Of a DNA stretch of 64,000 nucleotides, positions 50,527 to 59,461 are shown one piece after another. The stretch comes from CATOSP01 sp965197545 (GTDB lineage Bacteria > Chloroflexota > Dehalococcoidia > Lucifugimonadales > UBA3495). The first letter of the stretch is position 1, and each line of letters begins with the position of its first letter. Position numbers and translations under genes: made by a program. Below the pieces are notes generated by a model. The model made no database searches. It was not told where the DNA came from and saw nothing but the letters and a program-made list of their open reading frames with translations. Location: assembly GCA_965197545.1 (NCBI GenBank), contig CBDANJ010000008.1:1054001-1118000 (forward strand), written 5' to 3'.

Positions 50527-52155
50527 CTACCAGGCTGCGGCCTGGCCATCGCCTCGGGGGTCTGACGCGCCCATTAGGACCCCCCGTTCCTGGTCCAATA
50601 CGATGAGCTGGACCTTTCCGTCGTAGACTCCGGGGCGGCGACGGGCAACCTTGTGTCCCCGGGCTTCCAGACCAGCGATCGCTTCTTCCGGCATTCCCGG
50701 TTCCACTCGTAGTTCAATGGGAGTCCCGATGGTGGCCGGGTCGGTGCCGGGGAAGCTCCACCAGCGAGGGGCTTCCACTGCCTGCTGAGGGTTTATGCCG
50801 AAGTCGATCAGGTTGGTCAGGATTTGCACCCCGCATTGGGGCTGATAGTCGCCGCCGGGGGTGCCTCCGACTATCGCAGGCAAGCCGTTCCTGGTAGTTA
50901 GGTAGCAATTCAGGGTGTGCATGGTGCGCTTGCCGGGGGCGATGGCGTTGGGATGACCTGGTCTCAGGCTGAAACCCCTGCCCGCCCGGTTGTTGAACAG
51001 CACGCCTGTGCCGGGAGCCACAAACCCTGAACCGAACCCGTTGGAGAGGCTGTGGATCCAGGAGACGCAGTTGCCCGCTCCGTCGGCGACACAGAAATAG
51101 GTCGTGTCACCGTCGCCGTCCATTGGGAGTAGCTGGCGTTCGATGGCCGAGGCGCGGCTCAGGTCGATCTCTCCGCGCTTGCCGTCGGCGTAGCCCTTGG
51201 ATATAAGCTCGTGAAGGGGCCATTCAATGAATTTTGGGTCTCCCGCCAGGCGGTTGCGGTCGTCGTAGGCGATCTTCTTGGCTTCGACCATTAGATGGAT
51301 GGCGTCTGCGGAGTTATGTCCCATCGGGGCCACGTCAAACCCTTCGATCAGGTTTAGCATTTCAAGAGTTATCAGGCCCTGTGAAGGGGGACGGGTCTGG
51401 TACACGGTGTGGTCCCGGTAGGTTGTCGTGATAGGGTCGTAGATTTCCGCCTGGTGTCCGGCGAAGTCGTCGAGAGAGAACACTCCACCCGCGTCGTTCA
51501 ACCCCTGGACCATCTCCCTCGCCAGCCCGCCCTGGTAGAACTCATCCGCGCCTCCTTCGATTACCCGGTTGAGGCTACGCGCCAGGTCACGATTGGCCAG
51601 CATGTCCCCCTCGGCGGGGGGGCGGCCGTCATGGAAATACACGGAGGTGGTGGAGGGGAACTGGGCGAGCTTATTGAGGCTGCCCTTGAAGCCTCGTCCT
51701 ATTCCCGGAGGCAGCGGAAATCCTTCGTGGGCGTAGCCGATGGCGGTGTCCAATAGCTGGCCGAAGGGCCTGGTGCAAAACCGCTGGTGAAACAGCTCCC
51801 ATGCCGCGACTTCGCCCGGCACGGAGACGGCGTGAGGGCCCTCCAGTGGCATTTCGCTGAATCCCTTGCCGTGGTAATAGTCTAGCGTGGCTCCCGCAGC
51901 GGCGGCTCCGCTGCTATTTATCCCGGTGACCTGGCCCGAGGAGGCTTCATAGACAACGATGAATGAGTCTCCGCCCATGCCACACGAGGGGATAATGGTA
52001 ACGGCCTCGGTCGCGGCCACCGCGAGGGAGGCGTCGAAGGCGTCCCCGCCGTCCTGGAGTACCTTAATCCCCGCCGATGCCGCCAGCGGAGAGTTGGAGC
52101 ACACCATTCCTCGGTTTCCGTAGACTAATTCTCTCGAAAGTCTGTCGTTCGTCAT
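50527..52155 (-). CDS. gamma-glutamyltransferase
   Basis: The 542-residue proenzyme carries GMGGDSFIVVYE and the autoprocessing site GDTTYFCVADGAGNCVSWIHS, where the first threonine of TTYF should be the nucleophile after self-cleavage. SNGFGSGFVAPGTGVLFNNR follows and VGGTPGGDYQPQCGVQ is a family signature. No signal peptide is evident, so it is either cytoplasmic or the N-terminus is misplaced; related soluble enzymes are called gamma-glutamyltransferase family proteins. It cleaves gamma-glutamyl peptides such as glutathione or removes gamma-glutamyl groups. Confidence 0.9.
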   Translation of the reverse strand: MTNDRLSRELVYGNRGMVCSNSPLAASAGIKVLQDGGDAFDASLAVAATEAVTIIPSCGMGGDSFIVVYEASSGQVTGINSSGAAAAGATLDYYHGKGFSEMPLEGPHAVSVPGEVAAWELFHQRFCTRPFGQLLDTAIGYAHEGFPLPPGIGRGFKGSLNKLAQFPSTTSVYFHDGRPPAEGDMLANRDLARSLNRVIEGGADEFYQGGLAREMVQGLNDAGGVFSLDDFAGHQAEIYDPITTTYRDHTVYQTRPPSQGLITLEMLNLIEGFDVAPMGHNSADAIHLMVEAKKIAYDDRNRLAGDPKFIEWPLHELISKGYADGKRGEIDLSRASAIERQLLPMDGDGDTTYFCVADGAGNCVSWIHSLSNGFGSGFVAPGTGVLFNNRAGRGFSLRPGHPNAIAPGKRTMHTLNCYLTTRNGLPAIVGGTPGGDYQPQCGVQILTNLIDFGINPQQAVEAPRWWSFPGTDPATIGTPIELRVEPGMPEEAIAGLEARGHKVARRRPGVYDGKVQLIVLDQERGVLMGASDPRGDGQAAAW

Positions 52156-52367
52156 GGCCTCTCGTCAATCCAGTCGGTTATGGCCGCACGCCAAGTCTAG
52201 GGCCAGTTTACGGGGGCCGTTTCTGTGCGTCAATGGCGGAGCGCGGCGCGGCGACAACGTCATGGAAGCACGAAAAACAGCTTCAATTGACAGCCCGTTT
52301 GGCTACCCATACAATCCAGCAAATAGGCGCAAGCTGCCTTTGAGAATAGAGCCGGTAGGAGGGCACT

Positions 52368-53339
52368 ATGGCTGAACTATTGGGGCTGGGCTGCTCCCAC
52401 GGCCCGATCATACTTACCCCGCCTGAGGTGTGGTCCAAGGGCCGGGAACGGATATTCGCCAGAATACCGGACTACGAAGCCCCCGCTCAATTGCTGGAAG
52501 AATTAGGCCAGGATAACGGGCTGAGCCAGGACATAAGCGACCAGAAGAAGGTGATCGAGTCCTTCCGGGTGCTCCGGGAAAAGCTGCATGAGTGGAATCC
52601 GGATGTCCTGATGGTCATCGGTGACGACCAGGCAGAGAACTTCCTGCAAGATAATCTGCCGCCCTTCTGCCTCTACACAGGAGCGGAAGTGGATGGGTAC
52701 CCGTTCCAACGGGGAGCGGCCCGCACCAACCTTTGGGACGCGGAACCTGAGACCAAGTTTTCTTTTAACTGCCCGAAAGAGTTCTCCAGGGACATGCGGA
52801 ATTACCTGATCCGGGACGGCTTCGATATGTCCTCCTCCAGCTCCCTCAAGGGCTGGGACTGGGGGTTGGCCCACGCCATCATCAACCCGTTGGTATTCCT
52901 GGACCCTGACGGCAAGTTCCCACTGCTGCCCCTGTTCGTCAACTGTTATGGCGAGGAAGCGGGGCCGGACTACCCTCCCCGCCCAACGCCCAGGCGGTGC
53001 TATGAGCTGGGCCAGGGGATTCGCCGGTTCCTGGACACCAGGGACGAACGTGTGGCGGTGGTAGCCTCGTCCAGTTGGTCCCATAGCTTCCTGGCGCACA
53101 AATTCCAGTGCCGCTCGATCGACATCGAGACTGACCGGCGCAATCTTGAGTTGGTGCGGACGGGCCAGGGCAGCAAGCTGGCTGATCTTACCCCCGAGGA
53201 GATCCAGCAGTCGGGTGACCACGAAATTCTCAATTGGGTGATTGCCCTGGGTATCCTCGGAGACGTTCCCGCGGAGATCGTCGATGTCCGGGAGTCCCAT
53301 ACTCAACTGGCGTACCGCATCGCCGCTATTTGGAATTAA
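52368..53339 (+). CDS. class III extradiol ring-cleavage dioxygenase (LigB-type)
   Basis: The 323-residue protein belongs to the LigB/extradiol dioxygenase class III superfamily: LGLGCSHGPIIL has the iron histidine (His11), DVLMVIGDDQAENFLQD the next, and VAVVASSSWSHSFLAH a further histidine region. It cleaves a catechol-type ring with non-heme iron. Start at ATG after GGAGG. A flavin monooxygenase follows 39 bases downstream and may hydroxylate an aromatic ring, so the two could act in one pathway. No meta-pathway hydrolase or ferredoxin is near. Confidence 0.88.
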   Translation: MAELLGLGCSHGPIILTPPEVWSKGRERIFARIPDYEAPAQLLEELGQDNGLSQDISDQKKVIESFRVLREKLHEWNPDVLMVIGDDQAENFLQDNLPPFCLYTGAEVDGYPFQRGAARTNLWDAEPETKFSFNCPKEFSRDMRNYLIRDGFDMSSSSSLKGWDWGLAHAIINPLVFLDPDGKFPLLPLFVNCYGEEAGPDYPPRPTPRRCYELGQGIRRFLDTRDERVAVVASSSWSHSFLAHKFQCRSIDIETDRRNLELVRTGQGSKLADLTPEEIQQSGDHEILNWVIALGILGDVPAEIVDVRESHTQLAYRIAAIWN

Positions 53340-53378
53340 GGTCCGGGCTGGGCCTCGCGCCCGGAAGGGAGAAGACCA

Positions 53379-54461
53379 ATGCATCTTGGCTTGATTATGG
53401 AATGCGACTACCGGTACGGCTCCACGTTGCAGGACTCCTTCGAAGAGGCCTTCAATCTTGTGGATGCCGCCGAGCGCGGGGAACTGGATGGGGTCTGGTT
53501 GGCCGAACGCCACTTCGCCGCGCCCCGGAACCCGTTGGATGATGCGGGCGCGGGAATTCCTTCCGTGGTGTCGGCCCCGCTGATATGGGCGGGCGCCATC
53601 GCCGCCCGCACCGAGCATCTGCGCATCGGTGTAGCGGTAAACGTCCTCCCATTGAACCATCCCATACGCATGGCCGAAGAGGTTGCCACCGTCGACCAGG
53701 TCAGCAAGGGGCGGTTCGACTTCGGTGTGGGCCGCAGCGGTTTTGCCCGGTCATACGAGGGGTATGGAATTCCGTACGGTGAGAGCCGGGAGCGGTTCCA
53801 AGAGTGTCTGGACGTGATCCTGGCCGCCTGGTCCAACGAGAGGTTTTCCCACCAGGGGAAGTATTATACGTTTGATAACGTGTGCGTGCTGCCCAAGCCC
53901 TACCAGCAGCCCTACCCCCCAGTCCGCATTGCCGCCACCACCAAGGAGACTTTCCCCAGGGTTGGGGCGCAGGGTCACAACATCTTCGTGGGTTTGCGCG
54001 GCATGGACCGGCCTGATCTGGTAAAAGCGCTGGGAGAATATCAGCAGGCGTGGAGTGACGCGGGTCACGAGGGCAAAGGCGACGTCTTGCTGCGTATTCC
54101 GGTTTACGTGGCGGAGTCCGACCAGATTGCATTGGAAGAGGCGGAAGCCAGCACGATGCGTTCCTACCGCCGCATGGCGCAGAACTTTGCGGCTTCGGCG
54201 GCCGTATCCGGAGCCACTGCTGACGAAGAAAGGGCCGAACGGGGCCAGCGGTTGGCGGCAATTACCTACCAGGACCTTCTGAAGGACAGGCTGGCCTACG
54301 GAAGCCCGGAGTCGGTCGCGCGGCAGCTAAAGGACATCCAGGAAGAGTTGCAGCTATCCGGGTTCATCTGCGAGATGAACGTGGGTGGTTTGGTGCCCAG
54401 GAATAGGGTGTTAAACTCGGTGGAGCTATTCGCCAAAGAGGTTGCCCCGGCCTTGCGCTGA
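53379..54461 (+). CDS. LLM class flavin-dependent oxidoreductase
   Basis: The 360-residue luciferase-like monooxygenase has VWLAERHFAAPRNPLDDAG, RTEHLRIGVAVNVLPLNHPI and STG-like loops VDQVSKGRFDFGVGRSGFAR. It is more like the second group of LLM proteins in this window than the first. FMNH2-dependent oxidation is expected. It follows the dioxygenase gene by 39 bases and ends before a strong bidirectional terminator. Substrate unknown. Confidence 0.92.
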   Translation: MHLGLIMECDYRYGSTLQDSFEEAFNLVDAAERGELDGVWLAERHFAAPRNPLDDAGAGIPSVVSAPLIWAGAIAARTEHLRIGVAVNVLPLNHPIRMAEEVATVDQVSKGRFDFGVGRSGFARSYEGYGIPYGESRERFQECLDVILAAWSNERFSHQGKYYTFDNVCVLPKPYQQPYPPVRIAATTKETFPRVGAQGHNIFVGLRGMDRPDLVKALGEYQQAWSDAGHEGKGDVLLRIPVYVAESDQIALEEAEASTMRSYRRMAQNFAASAAVSGATADEERAERGQRLAAITYQDLLKDRLAYGSPESVARQLKDIQEELQLSGFICEMNVGGLVPRNRVLNSVELFAKEVAPALR

Positions 54462-54508
54462 TGGCCGACCGCGCCCCACGGGCGTATTCCACTTGCCCGA
54501 ACACACAA

Positions 54509-54540
54509 GAAGGGGGCCGGTTTTTTAATCGGCCCCCTTC
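54509..54540. terminator. hairpin terminator, bidirectional
   Basis: GAAGGGGGCCG and CGGCCCCCTTC are exact complements of 11 bp with a T-rich loop GTTTTTTAAT. It lies between the LLM gene (plus) and the coiled-coil gene (minus), so it can serve both. Confidence 0.8.
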
Positions 54541-54572
54541 GCGATGGTCCCGTTTGGTTACTGGTGATAGCG

Positions 54573-54899
54573 TCAGGTCCCTACGAAGCGGCTGGCAAAA
54601 GTTGCCACAATCATGGTACCGCCAATGGCAATGATGGCGAAGAACAGCCGGTCAACCCGCCGGTTCACGTCACGCAGTCCGACACGGAGGTCCAGCAACG
54701 CGGCATCGGTCTGACGCTGGTTTTCCTCCAACCTAGTCTCAAACCGGCGCTGGTTTTCCTCCAACCTAGTCTCAAACCGGCGCTGGTTTTCCTCCAGCGC
54801 GGCCTCCAGGCGGCGTTGACCTTCCTCCATTCGGTGCTGGCCTTCCTCCAAACGACCGAGAGTCCGCCATATATTGTCGCTTTCGGCCTGGGCGATCAT
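54573..54899 (-). CDS. membrane-anchored coiled-coil protein with repeat
   Basis: The 108-residue protein has a helical coiled-coil N-terminal half (EEGQHRMEEGQRRLEAALEE), then two exact copies of an 11-residue unit RRFETRLEENQ and a C-terminal membrane segment (FFAIIAIGGTMIVATFASRF). The repeat is encoded by two perfect 33-bp copies (54719-54784), so it is recent. It resembles DUF-type tail-anchored rods. Function unknown. Confidence 0.6.
   Translation of the reverse strand: MIAQAESDNIWRTLGRLEEGQHRMEEGQRRLEAALEENQRRFETRLEENQRRFETRLEENQRQTDAALLDLRVGLRDVNRRVDRLFFAIIAIGGTMIVATFASRFVGT
54719..54784. repeat. 33-bp direct repeat in the coiled-coil gene
   Basis: GGTTTTCCTCCAACCTAGTC begins two identical 33-bp units at 54719-54751 and 54752-54784. 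The unit is in-frame (11 codons), so it alters coiled-coil length without a frameshift. A degenerate third unit is adjacent. Confidence 0.9.
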
Positions 54900-54972
54900 C
54901 CGGCTACTCCAAGTTGAGTTTCAGATGATTTGACGTGCTTCCGGGTTCTCACGGCGCCGTAGGCAGCCAGGT

Positions 54973-55422
54973 TTAGCTGAAGACAAGCTCGCCGTTCTTC
55001 CGTCCTGGGCGGCGCATCTCATCCAGGCCTTCTTCCGCGGTGGCGAAGGAGTTGCAGAAGAGCTCGATGCCGTTGCCGTCCGGGTCCTTGATGTAAATGC
55101 TCCTGGTCATGCTGTGATCGGTGGTGCGCATCTCCATGCCCATGGCGTTCAGCTTGTGGTAATACTGGGTAAGCATGTCGAAGTCTTCCACCTGAAGGGC
55201 CATGTGGTTCAGGCCCAACGCGCCTTCCTTGACTGGCTCGGCGTCGGGTGCGGCCTGGAATAGGGCCAGGTCGTGGTGAATCCTGCCGCAGGTCAAAAAG
55301 GTGCCGAATCCCGGGCGCTCCACGGCGATCTCGAAGCCCAATACTTCGGTGTAAAACTTGGTCGATGCGTCCTGGTCCTTGACGTTGATAACCAGATGAC
55401 CCACTCTCTTGGGTTGGACCAT
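54973..55422 (-). CDS. VOC family (glyoxalase/dioxygenase-like) protein
   Basis: The 149-residue protein is a vicinal-oxygen-chelate fold: VGHLVINVKDQDASTKFYTE gives the first metal histidine (His9), RIHHDLALFQAAP, LGLNHMALQVEDFDMLTQ the second, and DPDGNGIELFCNS the glutamate. This matches dioxygenases and glyoxalase-type enzymes such as catechol 2,3-dioxygenase. It lies 1.1 kb after the extradiol-type gene but on the other strand. Reaction not determined. Confidence 0.9.
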   Translation of the reverse strand: MVQPKRVGHLVINVKDQDASTKFYTEVLGFEIAVERPGFGTFLTCGRIHHDLALFQAAPDAEPVKEGALGLNHMALQVEDFDMLTQYYHKLNAMGMEMRTTDHSMTRSIYIKDPDGNGIELFCNSFATAEEGLDEMRRPGRKNGELVFS

Positions 55423-55640
55423 TGTCTAATCCTCCTACAAGTTCGGGCGATTAACGGCCTGACGGCCTAACCTCACCCATATTGCCAACAATATACTCGG
55501 TTTGGAGTAGTCTGCCAAGAATTGGTATGGCGCGCTAGCGGATTTTTGTGGATTGGTTACCCTGTGCGCTAAGGGTGTGGTGTGGTATCGTTACCCAAAT
55601 TAACGCAAGGGTGCGCCGCCGCCCAATGAGGAGATTCGTT

Positions 55641-56741
55641 ATGCTGGGACGAGTGGTAGTTCTCAAAGAGTACGGAAAGCCATTTGAAATCGAAGAGTAC
55701 GAAGTTCCTGACCCGGAGCCGGGCGCAGTAATCCTGCGAATGACTCAAGCGGGCATTTGCGGGTCTGACCTCCACACCTGGCGGGGTGACCAGATCAACA
55801 ACCCTCTTCCTCCCACGGGACGCTTGATGGGCCACGAGGGCACCGGAGTAGTGGAGCGGCTGGGTGAGGGCGTTTCCACGGATACTCTGGGCGTACCGAT
55901 TGAGGAAGGCGACCGCATCGTCTACTCGGCGGTCTTTCCCTGCTATCACTGTCACCTATGCCTGAAAGGCGACACCAATTGGTGTGTCAACCGGGGTGGA
56001 GCGGGGGCCGGGACCTGGCCGTATTTCCGGGCCACCTACGCCGACTACCTTTATCTGCCGCCGCGACACCCGTTGTTCCGGGTGCCCGACGTGCTGCCTG
56101 ACGACATCCTGGGGCCGGTGAACTGCGCCATGGGCACCGTCACTACCGGGTTGATGCGCGCGGGAGCCAGGGAAGGCCACAACGTTGTGATCCAGGGCGC
56201 GGGCGGACTTGGCCTGAACGCTACGGCTATGGCGAAGGACATGGGGGCTGACCGGGTGATCGTCCTGGACCGGCTGGAGAACCGCTTGGAACTGGCCGAG
56301 GAGTTTGGAGCGGACTACACGATTAACATCGAGGAATTCAACACGGTTGAGATGCGTGTTCAGCGGGTGAAGGAACTCACGGGCGGCCGCGGCGCGGACA
56401 CGGTGATGGAGCTGGTGGGCCGGGCCGAGCTTTTGGCCGAGGGCATAGACATGCTCAGCAACGGCGGGACCTTCGTCGAGATCGGCGACATCGTCCGGGG
56501 CCGTGAGGTGTCCATAGACCCGTCCAAGCTGCTCCCGGGTAAGAACATCGTAGGGTCGCTGATGTACCGGCCCGATCTGCTGCCGACCCTGCTCAGCTTC
56601 CTGGTCCGCAACCTGGATAAGCTGCCCTTCGACAAGATCGTTTCCCACAAGTTCCCGCTGGCCGAGATCAACGAAGCCTTCCCCCAGGCCGAGTGGGACC
56701 AGCGCCAAACCACGATTACGCGGGCCATGCTGGTGCCGTAG
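55641..56741 (+). CDS. zinc-dependent alcohol dehydrogenase (MDR)
   Basis: The 366-residue medium-chain dehydrogenase has GICGSDLHTWRGDQINNPL (zinc cysteine and histidine neighbourhood), MGHEGTGVVERLGEG and FPCYHCHLCLKGDTNWC with structural zinc cysteines, and IQGAGGLGLNATAMAKDMGA for NAD. It resembles the threonine/sorbitol dehydrogenase branch. Start ATG 55641 follows GAGGAG; the longer upstream frame is not used. Substrate unknown. It is followed by a decayed HigBA locus. Confidence 0.92.
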   Translation: MLGRVVVLKEYGKPFEIEEYEVPDPEPGAVILRMTQAGICGSDLHTWRGDQINNPLPPTGRLMGHEGTGVVERLGEGVSTDTLGVPIEEGDRIVYSAVFPCYHCHLCLKGDTNWCVNRGGAGAGTWPYFRATYADYLYLPPRHPLFRVPDVLPDDILGPVNCAMGTVTTGLMRAGAREGHNVVIQGAGGLGLNATAMAKDMGADRVIVLDRLENRLELAEEFGADYTINIEEFNTVEMRVQRVKELTGGRGADTVMELVGRAELLAEGIDMLSNGGTFVEIGDIVRGREVSIDPSKLLPGKNIVGSLMYRPDLLPTLLSFLVRNLDKLPFDKIVSHKFPLAEINEAFPQAEWDQRQTTITRAMLVP

Positions 56742-56796
56742 GGGAAAGGTTTCGGCGGGGCAGCGGCTCAGCCGTTTTGATTATCGCACTTGACGA

Positions 56797-57078
56797 ATGA
56801 TCCAGAGCTTTCGGGGACGGAGTACCGAGAGATTGTATAACCGGGAGCCGGTCCCGCAATTTCGGAGAATTGTGGATCAGGCTACGCACCGGCTCCAGAT
56901 TCTGGACGACGCCGCGTCTTTGCAAGAACTTCGTAGCCTGCGAAGCAATCGATTGGAGCGGCTGTCCGGGACCCGGTAAGGGGAATAGAGCATTCGGATC
57001 AACTTGCAATGGCGCATTTGCTTCCGCTGGGTGGATGGGGCTCCGCACGACGTTGAGATAGCGGACTATCACGGTTGA
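56797..57078 (+). pseudogene. higB: HigB-like toxin with two in-frame stop codons
   Basis: The frame from ATG 56797 to TGA 57076 encodes a HigB-type RelE-fold toxin of 93 residues: MIQSFRGRSTERLYNREPV at the start, ATHRLQILDDAASLQELRSL in the middle and INLQWRICFRWVDGAPHD near the end. Codon 61 is TAA (56977-56979) and codon 64 TAG (56986-56988), within LSGTR-stop-GE-stop-SIRINLQ, where the family has a charged residue and a Q/W. It cannot make full-length toxin. The antitoxin partner lies immediately downstream. Confidence 0.75.
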
Positions 57079-57088
57079 GGAGTGACCT

Positions 57089-57424
57089 ATGGTTCCCAAA
57101 AACGGTATGAGGCCGATACATCCCGGCTAGATATTGTCCGAAGAACTGGCGGAGTTGGGTTTGTCTGCGGACGATTTGGATGACCTTTTGGCAGTACCAT
57201 CCGGGACGGTGGCGGCGATTATGGGTGAGAACCGGGGTATCGACGCGGAGTTCGCGCTGCGCTTGTCCCGTTACCTCGGAGCTGGTGAAAGACTCTGGAT
57301 GAACCTCCAGGTTTCCTACGATCTGAAAATTGCGGAGCGCACGGTAGGCCGCGAAATCCGGAAGCAAGTGAAGCCCAGGCCTGGCATCCCCACCGAAGTC
57401 ACCGTCGCCAAGATTGTCGAGTAA
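57089..57424 (+). pseudogene. higA: HigA-like antitoxin with an early stop codon
   Basis: From ATG 57089 the frame starts MVPKNGMRPIHPG and hits TAG at 57128-57130, where HigA proteins have a glutamate (G-E-I-L). It continues as ILSEELAELGLSADDLDDLL and AAIMGENRGIDAEFALRLSRYLGA, a helix-turn-helix of the XRE type, then LWMNLQVSYDLKIAERTV. A restart at TTG 57134 could give a 96-residue product lacking the first 15 residues but keeping the DNA-binding domain. With the toxin dead, the antitoxin may be a leftover or a free regulator. Confidence 0.72.
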
Positions 57425-57460
57425 GGCCCGGACTTAGCAAGTCACCGCGAGCGAAGCGAA

Positions 57461-57484
57461 CGGCCCCGGAAGTCCCCGGGGCCG
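57461..57484. terminator. hairpin terminator between HigA and DUF262 genes
   Basis: CGGCCCCGG and CCGGGGCCG form a 9-bp stem with loop AAGTCC. It lies between the end of the higA frame (57424) and the stop of the DUF262 gene (57508) on the other strand, so it can serve both. Confidence 0.7.
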
Positions 57485-57507
57485 CTCTAAATACCGGTAC
57501 GTAAGGA

Positions 57508-59415
57508 CTAATTGGCGTCGCTGCGCTCCTCGCCATTGTATTCCCGTTCGGCAATCTCGTCGAATTCCTCTTCATCGTCGACGTACATGTCCGTGAACCC
57601 CGCGGACCCTAGTGCGCCCACGAAAACATCCCGGCCACCACGGAGATCCCGGCCCATCGCGTCGCCGATTAGATTCAGCATAGCCTCGCCCCGCGCCACG
57701 AACGATTCCGCAAAATCATCGGCGGCCAAGTGATCGGGATTCAAGAGATGTGAGTCCAGCAGGCTGTCTAGCAGACCCGGAGGGACACTTTGGCTTAGGC
57801 GGGTCAGATATCTCGAAGGAGCATTGCCGCCAATAATCCTGTTGGTGGAGGCGTCAATAGGTGTTTTGTTTATGATCGAGTCGTATAGTGTCTTGGGGAT
57901 CGCGGGTTTGGCAGCCCGACACCAAGCCACTGGGAATATGTGGTGGATATCAATGTGTTCACTGTCGTAGTTGGCGATGGATAGGGGGTCTCCGGTTATC
58001 CAATCGGCAGCGCCCTTTTTCATCTGCAATGCGTACACGCCCTTATAGGCGGCGCTCACCCGACTTCGGAGGGAGATCAATCGCTCGGGGATAAAATTCG
58101 CTTGAGTGATAAGGCGCGGCGTAGGTCCTCCCCGCACAAACTCGGCAACCTCAAGAAGGTCAAGCGCAAACTGAGTCTCGGTAGCCCCGCCATAAACCTC
58201 ACCGAATACACCTGACCAATACCAGCGTTCCAGACGCTCCTTGGCTATGGCCGTATCCAACTCTTTACCAAGTTCCACAGAGAGCGCGGCCAGGGGCACC
58301 AATTGGGTATTGTAAGGTATATTTCTCCTACCGAAGACGAACTGTGTCCTCAAGAATTTAGCTGCGTCTATGAAACCAGATTCAACCTTATCTGCCCACC
58401 GGAGGAAGTCGTCCAGACTGAGATTGAGGATATCCACCTTCTTGCAGCCAACAGCGGGGATTTGGCCCACGGACGCGCCCTTTTGGACTGCGAGCCGACG
58501 GTTTTCTTGCGTTTTCAGCAACGATACCGCTTGGAGGAAATGGTCACCTTCTATACCCTGCAACACCCCTGAGAATGAGTACAATCTGCCTTTGCGAGAT
58601 TCCCAATCGTCTCGCAGAGAAAAACTCTCGGCGTCCGCGGCAAACGATGCCGTTGCCAACTCGAAAACATTCAGGGTTACTCCGCCAGTGTTCACCTTTT
58701 CGAATACAGTGCAGACCGCTTCCTTTGGAGTATTCTTGTCCAGATTGATAACCGGTAACTGGTACGCGTCGAAATTGGCCTGGACCTCGCGCTGAAAACC
58801 CTCAAAAAATCTAAGTGCATCCCCCTCGGGATGGTCCAAGTCGGCGTCGTTCCAATATTGCAAGTACCCTAGCATCCAGTGCATGGGCTCCATAAGGTTT
58901 TCTGTGGGGACCATGTGTTGTTGGTATTCGAGCTCGGTCGTCGATAGATCTAAGACTATCTGCCGCCCGAAATCCTCGGTGACTATACGGCTCTCAGGAA
59001 CGCTGATGAATGCTTCCTCCCGGTCCATGGATGGGTTCACCGCAGTACGCATGTCCACGTAATACCACCGCTTGATTTTCTGCCGCCTGCTGTCGTTGGT
59101 ATCCACCGGACCGGGATGACGCAGAGATTGATATAAAGAAGTCAGCCTCTGTTGCCCATCTAGCAGAAAGGCGTCTGGCGCATCGTCGGCATTGACCTCG
59201 ACTCCTTCGATCGGTCGTGTCTTGAATTTGATGTCGCTCCCCGACGATAGCGTCATCACTGCTCCGACCGGAAACCCCCTCGAAATGCTGGCCAGCAGCC
59301 CGCGTATACGATCGTCATCCCATACCCAGCCGCGCTGAAAATCGGGCAATTGCACTTTGCCTGTCTCCACGTCGTCGAGAAGTTTCTTCAACAGCACGGG
59401 GTTGGTCGTGAACAT
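57508..59415 (-). CDS. DUF262/DUF1524 protein, GmrSD-like
   Basis: The 635-residue protein starts with a DUF262 domain: VQLPDFQRGWVWDDDRIRGL at 21-40 and AFLLDGQQRLTSLYQSL at 82-98 (the DGQQR motif of the ParB/Srx-like fold). The C-terminal region has HIDIHHIFPVAWCRAAKP, an HNH-like DUF1524 motif, followed by NRIIGGNAPSRYL. This matches single-chain GmrSD-type systems that restrict DNA with modified (glucosylated) cytosines in E. coli; other members are uncharacterised. The gene is lower in GC than most of the window and sits beside a dead toxin-antitoxin pair and a mobile element. No methyltransferase partner is visible. Confidence 0.83.
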   Translation of the reverse strand: MFTTNPVLLKKLLDDVETGKVQLPDFQRGWVWDDDRIRGLLASISRGFPVGAVMTLSSGSDIKFKTRPIEGVEVNADDAPDAFLLDGQQRLTSLYQSLRHPGPVDTNDSRRQKIKRWYYVDMRTAVNPSMDREEAFISVPESRIVTEDFGRQIVLDLSTTELEYQQHMVPTENLMEPMHWMLGYLQYWNDADLDHPEGDALRFFEGFQREVQANFDAYQLPVINLDKNTPKEAVCTVFEKVNTGGVTLNVFELATASFAADAESFSLRDDWESRKGRLYSFSGVLQGIEGDHFLQAVSLLKTQENRRLAVQKGASVGQIPAVGCKKVDILNLSLDDFLRWADKVESGFIDAAKFLRTQFVFGRRNIPYNTQLVPLAALSVELGKELDTAIAKERLERWYWSGVFGEVYGGATETQFALDLLEVAEFVRGGPTPRLITQANFIPERLISLRSRVSAAYKGVYALQMKKGAADWITGDPLSIANYDSEHIDIHHIFPVAWCRAAKPAIPKTLYDSIINKTPIDASTNRIIGGNAPSRYLTRLSQSVPPGLLDSLLDSHLLNPDHLAADDFAESFVARGEAMLNLIGDAMGRDLRGGRDVFVGALGSAGFTDMYVDDEEEFDEIAEREYNGEERSDAN

Positions 59416-59461
59416 TCATTCATCCTTGACAATGTGACTTCGGCGTGATTATAGCACCAAC

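Noticed and set aside
56977..57130. Reassignment of TAA/TAG as sense codons
   Set aside because: Many intact genes in the window end in TAA or TAG (for example at 1207, 4251 and 63117), and the interrupted genes look otherwise decayed.
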